From contig JAGBOF010000018.1 in assembly GCA_017633985.1 (NCBI GenBank), positions 1 to 54,219 on the forward strand: a DNA stretch of 54,219 nucleotides, written 5' to 3'. The stretch's first letter is position 1. Each line of letters begins with the position of its first letter. Positions 41,501-48,952 of this stretch are shown piece by piece. The notes under the pieces are model-generated. The model was not told the DNA's origin. It worked only from the letters and a program-made list of their open reading frames with translations, and made no database searches. This stretch comes from Bacteroidales bacterium. Its GTDB lineage: Bacteria; Bacteroidota; Bacteroidia; Bacteroidales; P3. The position numbers and the translations under genes were made by a program.

Positions 41501-41737
41501 TAAATAAAAAAGGTGTAAACTTTTCCATTCACGTTCAGGGAAAGCCTAGGAACGAAACCCCGTCACAACTTTTAGAAGAGTTTATCACCATAAGGCGAAG
41601 CTTGTTGTGACATAATAAAAAAATCCTGACTTTGTCCTGAACCTATCATTTCATTTTGTCAAAATCAGTTTCCTAGGCTTATCTTGAACGTGAAATAATA
41701 GATATTGCGTTATTTTAAGGCACTATTGCCGATTAGT
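41501..41737 (-). ncRNA. Candidate structured RNA, paralogue A of a three-member family
   Basis: On the minus strand the RNA would begin near CAATAGTG and end in AAAAGTTTACACCTTTTTT. Two stacked long-range stems close it: TTCACGTTCA (41685-41694) with TGAACGTGAA (41528-41537), and AAGCCTAGGAA (41670-41680) with TTCCTAGGCTT (41542-41552). An inner 8-bp stem GTCACAAC/GTTGTGAC lies at 41604-41611 and 41562-41569. RNA B at 43348-43582 has the same head, tail and stem positions with different paired bases, which supports a conserved fold. It could be an independent small RNA of about 235 nt (shape similar to 6S RNA) or a leader of the SGNH gene. Confidence 0.65.
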
Positions 41738-41743
41738 TTTTTG

Positions 41744-41773
41744 CAAAAATACGACAATTTTCCGAATTAACAA
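41744..41773 (-). promoter_or_regulatory. Promoter of structured RNA A
   Basis: On the minus strand TTG (41771-41773), 19 bases, then TATTTTTG (41744-41751) is a full match to the Bacteroidota pattern. It lies about 300 bases upstream of the SGNH start, so it would transcribe the hairpin RNA first. Confidence 0.7.
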
Positions 41774-41876
41774 GTTCTTAAGCAGTAATATTTGTAGTTT
41801 GACGGCAGGAGGAATATTATAATACCGTTATCTTAAAAAATTTGCAGTTTATGGCAAAAACTTAATAAAAACATTA

Positions 41877-41884
41877 TAAATTTG
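41877..41884 (+). promoter_or_regulatory. -7 promoter element of the NamZ-like gene
   Basis: TAAATTTG lies 27 bases before the ATG at 41911. Confidence 0.55.
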
Positions 41885-41910
41885 CAGTCTGATAAATATT
41901 TATTTAATCC

Positions 41911-43104
41911 ATGAAAAAAGTATTTTTCTTGTTAGTTGCGGTTTTGATCGGCGGATTTGCTTCGGCTCAATTGGTAAAAGGCGGCGAAAGATTCGCAGAA
42001 TATTTGCCTATGTTGCAAAATAAACGTGTCGGAATAGTTTGTAACCATACCTCCGTGGTAAACGGAGTACATTTGGCAGATACTCTTTTAGCCCAAGGCG
42101 TGAATATCAAAATTCTTTTCACTCCCGAACACGGCCTTAAGGGAACGCAGGAAGCAGGAAAGTTAATTAACGGTATCAGCTACTATAAAGACAGCATCAA
42201 AATCATATCCCTTTACGGCAAAAACAAGAAACCGACTCCGCAACAGATGAATGAAACGGATATTATATTGTATGATTTGCAGGATGTGGGATGTAGGTTT
42301 TATACCTACATATCTACACTCGAGTATGTGATGCAAGCATGCATTGAAACAGGTAAACAGCTTATTGTGTTGGATCGTCCGAATCCTAATAACTTCGTTG
42401 CGGGACCTGTTTTAAGGAATGATTGCAAAAGTTTCGTAGGTATGCAAAATATTCCTATATGTTACGGACTTACCGTCGGAGAATACGCCAAAATGTTATT
42501 GGATATCGGACTTGGGACATTGAATTCAGAGGTTGATACGGCAAATAAAAAGAATATTCTTACTGTTATAGAAATGCAAAACTATAAACGCGACAGTATT
42601 TACGCCCTTGACGTCTATCCTTCGCCCAATTTGCAGAGTATGCAGGCGATAAAGAATTATCCGACGCTTTGTTTATTTGAAGGAACGCCTATATCAGTCG
42701 GCAGAGGTACCGACAGACCGTTTGAAATAATAGGTTTCCCAGGTTACAATAGGGAGAAAATAAATCCGATATCCAATATCCTAAATCCTAAATCGGAGAT
42801 AATCTCATTTACTCCCGTATCAATCAAAGGAGTTGCCGAGAATCCGCCCTTTAAAGACAAATTGTGCAGGGGAGAGGTGATAACGATTCATTCGGATGCG
42901 ATAGAATTGGAGTATATCATTGATATGTATAATGCCTATCCGCAAAAGGACGGTTTCTTTACGCGTATGTTTGATTTGCTTACGGGAGATAAGACAGTCA
43001 AAGAGCAAATCATTGCAGGTAAAAGTGCGCAAGAAATAAGAAAGTCGTGGGAAAAAGACCTTGAAGCATACGAAAAGACCCGTCAAAAGTACCTTATTTA
43101 TTAA
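41911..43104 (+). CDS. namZ: Exo-beta-N-acetylmuramidase NamZ-like (DUF1343, GH171)
   Basis: This 397-residue protein has a signal peptide (MKKVFFLLVAVLIGGFASAQ) and the features of DUF1343: LQNKRVGIVCNHTSVVNGVH, FTPEHGLKGTQEAGK, ILYDLQDVGCRFYTYISTLE, IVLDRPNPNNFVAGPV, and FEGTPISVGRGTDRPFEIIG. Characterised members (B. subtilis NamZ and family GH171) remove N-acetylmuramic acid from peptidoglycan chain ends, so it should act in the periplasm in wall turnover or recycling. A segment near residue 285 (INPISNILNPKSEI, DNA 42762-42795) is encoded by the GATATCCAATATCC micro-repeat and looks like a small in-frame insertion. It lies between two structured RNAs. Confidence 0.88.
   Translation: MKKVFFLLVAVLIGGFASAQLVKGGERFAEYLPMLQNKRVGIVCNHTSVVNGVHLADTLLAQGVNIKILFTPEHGLKGTQEAGKLINGISYYKDSIKIISLYGKNKKPTPQQMNETDIILYDLQDVGCRFYTYISTLEYVMQACIETGKQLIVLDRPNPNNFVAGPVLRNDCKSFVGMQNIPICYGLTVGEYAKMLLDIGLGTLNSEVDTANKKNILTVIEMQNYKRDSIYALDVYPSPNLQSMQAIKNYPTLCLFEGTPISVGRGTDRPFEIIGFPGYNREKINPISNILNPKSEIISFTPVSIKGVAENPPFKDKLCRGEVITIHSDAIELEYIIDMYNAYPQKDGFFTRMFDLLTGDKTVKEQIIAGKSAQEIRKSWEKDLEAYEKTRQKYLIY
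42762..42795. repeat. GATATCCAATATCC micro-repeat inserted in frame in namZ
   Basis: The DNA reads AATCCGATATCCAATATCC, then CTAAATCC twice and a closing AATCGG. It shares the CCAATATCC unit and the encoded NPISNI peptide with the inserts in addB. Confidence 0.55.
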
Positions 43105-43140
43105 AAAAGCAGTATTGAAAAACAGGTAAATAGTTTGGGT

Positions 43141-43246
43141 AAATTAATCTGCGAGATTAATAAATTATTCTGCGATGTCAGTAAATTAATCTGCGTGATT
43201 AATTTTTTAAAGCGGCGTATTAATTTTTTAAAACGCCGTTATTTTT
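43141..43246. repeat. AACGCCGTT family repeat after namZ
   Basis: Two TTAATCTGCGNGATTAA palindromes precede GCGGCGTATTAATTTTTTAA and AAAACGCCGTTATTTTT. The T-runs after the last stem would serve as a terminator for namZ. Confidence 0.65.
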
Positions 43247-43333
43247 CCGCCGCGTTATAACGCAGCAAAATAAAGCTGAATAAAATTTTGATATTTTTTC
43301 GTATCCTATTGCCACCGTTATAAAAAACTTTTG

Positions 43334-43341
43334 TATTTTTG
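43334..43341 (+). promoter_or_regulatory. -7 promoter element of structured RNA B
   Basis: TATTTTTG. A TTG lies 22 bases upstream (43309-43311), slightly further than usual. Transcription would begin near 43348. Confidence 0.55.
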
Positions 43342-43347
43342 CATTGC

Positions 43348-43582
43348 AATAGTGTATTAAGACTTGATGCTTAACTATTATTTCACATTCAAATTAAGAA
43401 CTCGGGACTCTTTGTTTGAATTTCATAAGAAATAATAATTTTCGGACAAGTTGTCGGTATGAACGGCAATATTATTATAATAGTATTGGTTTTGCGCCTG
43501 TTTTGGTGTGAACTTTCTAAAATAATATGGGTGTTCATCCGAGTTCTTAGCCCGAATGTGATAGCAAAGTTTACATCTTTTT
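43348..43582 (+). ncRNA. Candidate structured RNA, paralogue B of a three-member family
   Basis: The head CAATAGTGTATTAA and the later CTATTATTTCACATTCAA match RNA A (41501-41737) closely, as does the tail AAAGTTTACATCTTTTT. The stems are TCACATTC (43383-43390) with GAATGTGA (43554-43561), and AAGAACTCGG (43396-43405) with CCGAGTTCTT (43539-43548). Compared with RNA A, the paired bases changed together on both sides, for example G-C to A-T in the first stem and most of the second stem. This compensatory change is strong evidence for a conserved RNA. It lies about 215 bases before the TonB receptor gene and may be independent or part of its leader. Confidence 0.68.
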
Positions 43583-43797
43583 GTTTGCTTTCGCTTCTTA
43601 TGGAAAGAAATCGTAGTTAGAATTTAGTTTTCAGCATATTGCATATAAATATAATGTGTAGAGGTTGTTGTAAAAAGTGATAAAATTCAAAAAAATCCGC
43701 ATGCGGTTGTAACTTTTTACCCCTTTGAGGTGTTATATTTATATAGGGACAATATTTTTTAATAACTAACATTAACAAATTAAAAAAACAAAGAGTA
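43583..43797. other. Leader region of the TonB receptor gene
   Basis: No gene is seen. A hairpin formed by GTAAAAAGT (about 43670) and ACTTTTTAC (about 43712) encloses the palindrome CCGCATGCGG. An AT-rich leader (AACATTAACAAATTAAAAAA) precedes the start codon. No clear TAnnTTTG is visible, so the gene may be read from the RNA B promoter. Confidence 0.45.
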
Positions 43798-46308
43798 ATG
43801 AAGCGATTCAGTTTAATGATTGTTGCACTTTTGATTTGTAACACACTGTTTGCCCAAAGCGTAAACATAAAAGGAGCGGTTAAAGACGCTCAAACAAACG
43901 ATAAACTGCCGTACGCCAACTGCATTTTGCAGTATAAAACCGATACTGTGGGTATTTATAAAGGTATGGTTACCGATGATGACGGCAGCTTTACGTTTAA
44001 GAAAATTAGAAAGCGTGATTTGATTCTTAAAATATCGTTTGTGGGCTATAAGACGTATAGGCAGGAGATTAATTCATCGCAATTTGACGGCGGAAAGGAT
44101 ATTGATTTGGGTGAAATAGCATTGGAATTGGATGAAACGTTGGATGAAGTAAAAATTGTGGCTGAACGTAAGCGTATAGTTACCGAAGGCGACAAGCTAA
44201 CGATGAATGTGGACGACGGAATGGCGAATATGGTTACCAATGCGTTCGAACTGTTGAAACTTGTGCCTGGTGTTATGATTGATAACTCGGAAAATATCAC
44301 CCTTAACGGACAAAGCGGCGTTTCTTTCCAGTATAATGGCAGGGATATGAAACTTGATTGGTCTGCGGTGAAGGATATGTTAAAGGGAATGACACCAGAA
44401 ATGATTGATTCGTACGAAGTGCTCAAGAATCCGGGAGTTAAATACGATGCCGAAGGGACTGCGGGCATTATAAACATAAAAACCAAGAAGAATCAGCAAT
44501 ACGGTATCAACGGTTCGGCATCCGTGGTCGGTAATTACAGGGATGATCTCACTTATCACTACAATCCGTCCGTCAGATTGAATTATGTGAATGATAAATG
44601 GATAATTTCGGGCGGTGTCGGCGGCACTGACAATTATTATGGCGATCCTTACGGGGCGGATTCGTCACACCGTTACACTTGGATAGTACAGGATACTGCG
44701 CTTTTCCGCAATATTGACGACAAATGGCAGAGTGACACCAAGGGAGTGGATTTTAATTTCTCTGCATCGTATTCTTTAGACAGCGTTTCCACGATTGGTT
44801 TTTACAGTTACTACGGTAATTATCACCAACCGACATCTGAAGGCAAGCATTTCACGTTTATGTCGCACAATCCTGCATATTACACAACCGATTCGTTATA
44901 TAACCAAACGGGAAAGGTGAAAACACAGAACAATCTTGCATATCTCGGGTTTAACTATGTGAAAAAACTTGACACAATGGACAGTAAATTTTCTATGGAC
45001 TTGGATTACAACAACCGTTCTAACATTGGTGAGCGTCAAACGATACTTGATTATTATAATGTGTTGCCTGACGGCAGTAATACATTATCCCGCAGCACCG
45101 ATAACAAAAGAAAAACTGATGACAGGCAACAAAATCTATCCCTTCGGGCAGATTACTACAAGCCTTTTACGAAAGATTTGATTTTTGAAGCGGGTGCAAA
45201 AACTGCGTTCGCATTTAACGACAGGGATTACAAGTCTGAAGTGTTGCAGGAGGCGGAATACGTCAACAATGTTATGGAAACGAACCGTTTTAAGTACCAT
45301 GAAAACATCAATTCCTTATATGCATCCGTTACGGATAAGTTTTTCTCCTCTAAACTGTCCGTTCGCTTGGGCGTAAGGCTGGAACAAACCAATACAAAGG
45401 GAGCGCAGGTCGTTAATGACACAACTATCAAGACGCATTACTTGAATCTTTTCCCTAATCTAAAACTTGGTTGGAAGTTTAAGGAGGATAACGAAATTTC
45501 TTTGAATTATAACTACCGTATATCGCGGCCTTATCCAAGTAATTTGGACCCTTTTATAGTTAAAACGTCGGAATACTCTTACGAAACGGGTAATCCCGAA
45601 ATCAAACCGCAATATTCCCACCTTATCTCCCTGTCTCATTCCTATAAGTATATGCTTTTCACGTCCGTTTACTATTATTACTCCACCGATAACATACGTA
45701 ATCTGTCTACTCCGCTGAATGACTCTTACGGATTTGCATATAATCCGCTTGCAGTAATATCCCGTCCTATTAATATGGGAAAAAGCCACAGCATAAACGG
45801 AAATGTAAGTTTTGATAAGCAACTTTTTGACATTTGGAACATAAATCTGTCGCTTACTTCTTATTATCTTTATGCCGATATGGCACTTGACGGCAATCAA
45901 ACTTCACTTGACACTTGGGGATATAATTTTAATTTATACACTTCGCTAAATCTTCCGAATAAATGGCGGTTTTCCCTTTATTATGGGTGTGGTTCTGCAG
46001 GCCAATATGGAATTACCAAATATAACGGGTGGCAATGGTTGAGTTTTGACGCAGGTAAATCTTTCTTTGAGGACAAACTGAACGTTGATTTCTCAATCGG
46101 TTGGTCTGTTGGCAAGAAAGATTACAGCAAGACAGAATATCTTAATAATATAACCGAGGATTGGTCGCGTGCAACACCGCCTTATGTGTCTTTAACACTG
46201 CGTTATAGGTTCGGAAAGCATTATGACAATAAGCAAGTGCAGAAACGTCAACTTGAAAGCTTTGATGAGCGGACAGGAGGGGCTGATAAGGGTGGCGGAA
46301 GGCGTTAA
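43798..46308 (+). CDS. TonB-dependent receptor of the outer-membrane beta-barrel (OMP_b-brl_3-like) group
   Basis: This 836-residue protein has a signal peptide (FSLMIVALLICNTLFAQ) and a carboxypeptidase-regulatory-like domain (NIKGAVKDAQTNDKLPYANC to about residue 105). A plug-like domain follows with NAFELLKLVPGVMID, ITLNGQSGVSFQYNGRDMKL and DSYEVLKNPGVKYDAEGTAG, then IINIKTKKN. A long barrel carries many Tyr/Asn strands, NYNYRISRPYPSNLDPF and LTLRYRFGK near the end. A short Lys/Gly-rich tail follows the last strand. This group is often found near regulatory or envelope-stress loci rather than SusD genes. The ligand is unknown. The start is fixed by the signal peptide. Confidence 0.88.
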   Translation: MKRFSLMIVALLICNTLFAQSVNIKGAVKDAQTNDKLPYANCILQYKTDTVGIYKGMVTDDDGSFTFKKIRKRDLILKISFVGYKTYRQEINSSQFDGGKDIDLGEIALELDETLDEVKIVAERKRIVTEGDKLTMNVDDGMANMVTNAFELLKLVPGVMIDNSENITLNGQSGVSFQYNGRDMKLDWSAVKDMLKGMTPEMIDSYEVLKNPGVKYDAEGTAGIINIKTKKNQQYGINGSASVVGNYRDDLTYHYNPSVRLNYVNDKWIISGGVGGTDNYYGDPYGADSSHRYTWIVQDTALFRNIDDKWQSDTKGVDFNFSASYSLDSVSTIGFYSYYGNYHQPTSEGKHFTFMSHNPAYYTTDSLYNQTGKVKTQNNLAYLGFNYVKKLDTMDSKFSMDLDYNNRSNIGERQTILDYYNVLPDGSNTLSRSTDNKRKTDDRQQNLSLRADYYKPFTKDLIFEAGAKTAFAFNDRDYKSEVLQEAEYVNNVMETNRFKYHENINSLYASVTDKFFSSKLSVRLGVRLEQTNTKGAQVVNDTTIKTHYLNLFPNLKLGWKFKEDNEISLNYNYRISRPYPSNLDPFIVKTSEYSYETGNPEIKPQYSHLISLSHSYKYMLFTSVYYYYSTDNIRNLSTPLNDSYGFAYNPLAVISRPINMGKSHSINGNVSFDKQLFDIWNINLSLTSYYLYADMALDGNQTSLDTWGYNFNLYTSLNLPNKWRFSLYYGCGSAGQYGITKYNGWQWLSFDAGKSFFEDKLNVDFSIGWSVGKKDYSKTEYLNNITEDWSRATPPYVSLTLRYRFGKHYDNKQVQKRQLESFDERTGGADKGGGRR

Positions 46309-46332
46309 AAATAAAAAAGATTAGAAAAAATT

Positions 46333-46362
46333 TTGTCAGTTTAAGGAAAAACATTATTTTTG
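46333..46362 (+). promoter_or_regulatory. Promoter of the choice-of-anchor-L T9SS gene
   Basis: TTG at 46333-46335, 19 bases, then TATTTTTG at 46355-46362 is a full match. The start codon follows after 51 bases. Confidence 0.75.
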
Positions 46363-46413
46363 CGTCAGATTTTAATAAATTAATTTGATAACATAAAAAC
46401 ACTGTTTAAGGTT

Positions 46414-48018
46414 ATGAAAACATTACGTGTAAGTTCGGTTTTGTTATTGCTGTTGATTATGTTTTCCTGCGGATTGCAGGCACAAAACAATGCAGCAGAA
46501 AGAGGTGTTATCGTGCAAAGTTCGACAAAGATTGCCAATAAAACCGCCGCAAGTTTGGTTCAGCAGTATTTGGTAGGACCGAATATCGAACTGATTATAG
46601 ATTCCCTTCACAAGGTAACGTTTAATGAGTTGGAAGTTATTCTGGGTACTTATCAGAACATAAGTACATTCTACAATACCGATACGACTGGATGCCACAT
46701 GCCGATGGATACGGGAATAGTTATTGCAACAGGTCTTGCAATAGAAGCAGGTGCTGAAACTTGTGGCTCTGTAGGAAGTGAATCTCCGCAGAAAGCGATA
46801 ACATATTCTCCTAAAAAGGATCCTGACGGAACGAGTCCTTACCGCGACTTCTATTATACATATTATAAGTATGCAGAAGAAAACAGTTATCCTAAATCAG
46901 GTATGAGTGATATCGGTTACTTGACTTTCTGGATAAAGCCTAAAATTAATAACTTCGCATTTACCTATTGTTTTGCATCAAGAGAATACCCTAAACAAGT
47001 CAATTCATCCAAATCGGATTTCTTCGGATTCTACTTTTCAGGTCCTTACGATTCATTAGGACAGCAAATAACGGGAACAACTTTATATGAAATGCAGAAC
47101 ATAGCATTGGTTCCCGGAACTAATACCCCTGTTATGATTAATACGGTGAATCACGGTACTGCCAAATCGCCGGAAAGTGAACATGATTTATCCGTTGCAA
47201 GTTATCCCGAGTATCATAAAATAAATTGTGATCTACACGCGTGCCGTATGAATGAATATACGACCAAGCTTTCCACTACTTTGGTAAACGTGTTGGCAGA
47301 TTATTATTACAGAATAGATATAGGAATAGCCGACATAGGTGATAACGGTTATACATCGGCGGTATATATCTCAAAAGACCTACGTAGATTTGACACCATA
47401 TACATTGATACCGCTATATGCGACAATCAGGTCTATTACTTTGAGGAATTGGATCAGGAACTTTACGAAACGGGAGTTTATAAATACACTACGCAGAACG
47501 AAACAGGCGGAGACGTTTACAAAATAGTCAATTTGACCGTATACCCTACCGATTACGTAAGCCAATGCTGGACATTGAGACCTGGCGAAACGTTGGAAAT
47601 GAACGGTATTGTTATAGATAAACCCGGTAGATACATAACTTCTTTGGAAACTGACTTTGGTTGTGACTCTACGGTGGTGTTTGATGTTTACGAAGGCAGC
47701 ACTACGGGAATTGTAAACTGCGACAGCGTTATGCAATACCAGCCTATAAACGACACAACAAACGACAGCGGTATAAATGAAATAGATTTGGCAGAACAAA
47801 TCAAGGTTTATCCTAATCCTGCCGACAACGCAGTTTATGTTACAGGCTTGTCACACGGTGCAACTGCAGTTATATTTGACAACAACGGCAAAATAGTTAA
47901 GGAAATTGACGTATTGCCAGACGGAGAAATTGACATATCCGATTTAGCAAGCGGAATCTATTACATCAATATCCGTTATGACAATCTGAATATACGCAAG
48001 CGGTTGATGAAGCAATAA
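46414..48018 (+). CDS. T9SS type-A sorted protein with choice-of-anchor-L domain
   Basis: This 534-residue protein has a signal peptide (SSVLLLLLIMFSCGLQAQ; a Cys in FSC could alternatively make it a lipoprotein). Residues about 40-310 fit the choice-of-anchor-L domain: AASLVQQYLVGPNIELI, MDTGIVIATGLAIEAGAETC, YLTFWIKPKINNFAFTYCFA, SREYP, and SDFFGFYFSGPYDSLGQQI. A region with Cys-containing repeats (DTAICDNQVYYFEEL, LETDFGCDSTVVFDVYEG) is followed by the T9SS type-A sorting domain, from IKVYPNPADNAVYVTGL to LASGIYYINIRYDN with a basic end. It is probably a surface-exposed adhesin-like protein; its partner is unknown. Confidence 0.82.
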   Translation: MKTLRVSSVLLLLLIMFSCGLQAQNNAAERGVIVQSSTKIANKTAASLVQQYLVGPNIELIIDSLHKVTFNELEVILGTYQNISTFYNTDTTGCHMPMDTGIVIATGLAIEAGAETCGSVGSESPQKAITYSPKKDPDGTSPYRDFYYTYYKYAEENSYPKSGMSDIGYLTFWIKPKINNFAFTYCFASREYPKQVNSSKSDFFGFYFSGPYDSLGQQITGTTLYEMQNIALVPGTNTPVMINTVNHGTAKSPESEHDLSVASYPEYHKINCDLHACRMNEYTTKLSTTLVNVLADYYYRIDIGIADIGDNGYTSAVYISKDLRRFDTIYIDTAICDNQVYYFEELDQELYETGVYKYTTQNETGGDVYKIVNLTVYPTDYVSQCWTLRPGETLEMNGIVIDKPGRYITSLETDFGCDSTVVFDVYEGSTTGIVNCDSVMQYQPINDTTNDSGINEIDLAEQIKVYPNPADNAVYVTGLSHGATAVIFDNNGKIVKEIDVLPDGEIDISDLASGIYYINIRYDNLNIRKRLMKQ

Positions 48019-48043
48019 ACCAACCGTTGGATACAACAAAAAA

Positions 48044-48084
48044 CAATAAGGGGTGGGTTGAAAAATCCGCTCCTTATTTGTTTT
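48044..48084 (+). terminator. Terminator of the choice-of-anchor-L gene
   Basis: CAATAAGG (48044-48051) pairs with CCTTATTTG (48072-48080), followed by TTTTG. Confidence 0.7.
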
Positions 48085-48142
48085 GTCCGAATTGAAGGGC
48101 AAATTGTCATTGCCTTTTACGAAAAAATTACTGCCCACATAC

Positions 48143-48267
48143 GTTTGCCTGCCGCCCCGTGGCGTATTAATCTAAAAAAAACACTTTTTTTGACTCAAAA
48201 AAACAGTTTTTTTAATGCAAAAAAACACTTTTTTCTGAAATAAAACAGCAAGGGGCGGCAGGCAAAC
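48143..48267. repeat. A/T-tract module element, diverged copy 3
   Basis: Perfect 16-bp inverted ends GTTTGCCTGCCGCCCC (48143-48158) and GGGGCGGCAGGCAAAC (48252-48267) enclose alternating A and T runs with the same spacers as the copies at 14051 and 15923 (GACTC, ACAG, AATG, ACAC). The left part GCCGCCCCGTGGCGTATTA is recognisably the same as GCCGCCCTGTGCCGTATTA of copy 2. It is not followed by a 21-bp array. It fills most of the gap before rimP. Confidence 0.7.
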
Positions 48268-48416
48268 AACAATGGGCACGGTTTTAATGCGAAAAGGCAT
48301 GCAAACTATGCCGAAAAACGGGGCGGAAAGATTGTTTTACAGCCTTGATTTCTGGTGGCGGAACACGGAAATGAAAAAAAATCAGAAAATTTCTTTGTCA
48401 GATGAAAATAATGTTA

Positions 48417-48424
48417 TATCTTTG
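48417..48424 (+). promoter_or_regulatory. -7 promoter element of the rimP-nusA-infB operon
   Basis: TATCTTTG lies 55 bases before the rimP start at 48480 and after the upstream in-frame ATG at 48402, which it therefore excludes. Confidence 0.6.
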
Positions 48425-48479
48425 CAAACGGAATGGAGGGGAGCGAATCGGTTCCCCTTATTTTATAGAAATATTTGTT

Positions 48480-48908
48480 ATGGTTGATAAAAAATTCACG
48501 GAAGATATCGTAAGCACATTTCTTGAAGGTAAGAAAATATTCCTTGTCGGTGTCAAAATCACCAAATCCAATGTCATTACGGTGACAATTGACGGCGATG
48601 AAGGGGTTGTTGTGGAAGATTGCATAGCCGTTTCGAAGTACATAGAGTCCAAATTGGACAGGGATAAGGAAGATTTTGAACTTACGGTGACTTCTTTCGG
48701 ATTGGAAGAGTACTTTAAGATGCCAAGACAGTACGTTAAAAATATCGGACAGAACGTGGAAGTGGTTTTAAAAGACGGAACGAAGCTTAACGGCATCCTT
48801 TCCTCGGTTGAGGACGGCAAGGTGACTTTGACAAATAAGAAACAAAAAGACCCGTTGGTTGTGGATTTCGATCAGATAGACAAAACAAGGGTATTATTAA
48901 ATATATAA
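48480..48908 (+). CDS. rimP: Ribosome maturation factor RimP
   Basis: The start is set at 48480 (MVDKKFTEDIVSTFLEG), giving 142 residues. The longer frame from 48402 starts upstream of the promoter and its extra 26 residues do not resemble the family. RimP features are VTIDGDEGVVVEDCIAVSKYIE (N-terminal domain) and LTVTSFGLEEYFKMPRQY with the GL..P hinge, followed by the C-terminal SH3-like domain (NVEVVLKDGTKLNGILSS). It aids 30S subunit maturation. The order rimP-nusA-infB is conserved in many bacteria. Confidence 0.92.
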   Translation: MVDKKFTEDIVSTFLEGKKIFLVGVKITKSNVITVTIDGDEGVVVEDCIAVSKYIESKLDRDKEDFELTVTSFGLEEYFKMPRQYVKNIGQNVEVVLKDGTKLNGILSSVEDGKVTLTNKKQKDPLVVDFDQIDKTRVLLNI

Positions 48909-48952
48909 GACATTTTAAACACGGAAACTTTATACGAAATACTATATAAGTT

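Noticed and set aside
41501-41737. Firm call of 6S RNA for structured RNA A
   Set aside because: The rod shape and length fit, but there are at least two paralogues and the diagnostic central bubble could not be verified by hand. It is reported as a candidate family only.
48402-48479. N-terminal extension of rimP
   Set aside because: The ATG at 48402 lies upstream of the promoter element at 48417-48424, and the extra residues do not look like RimP.
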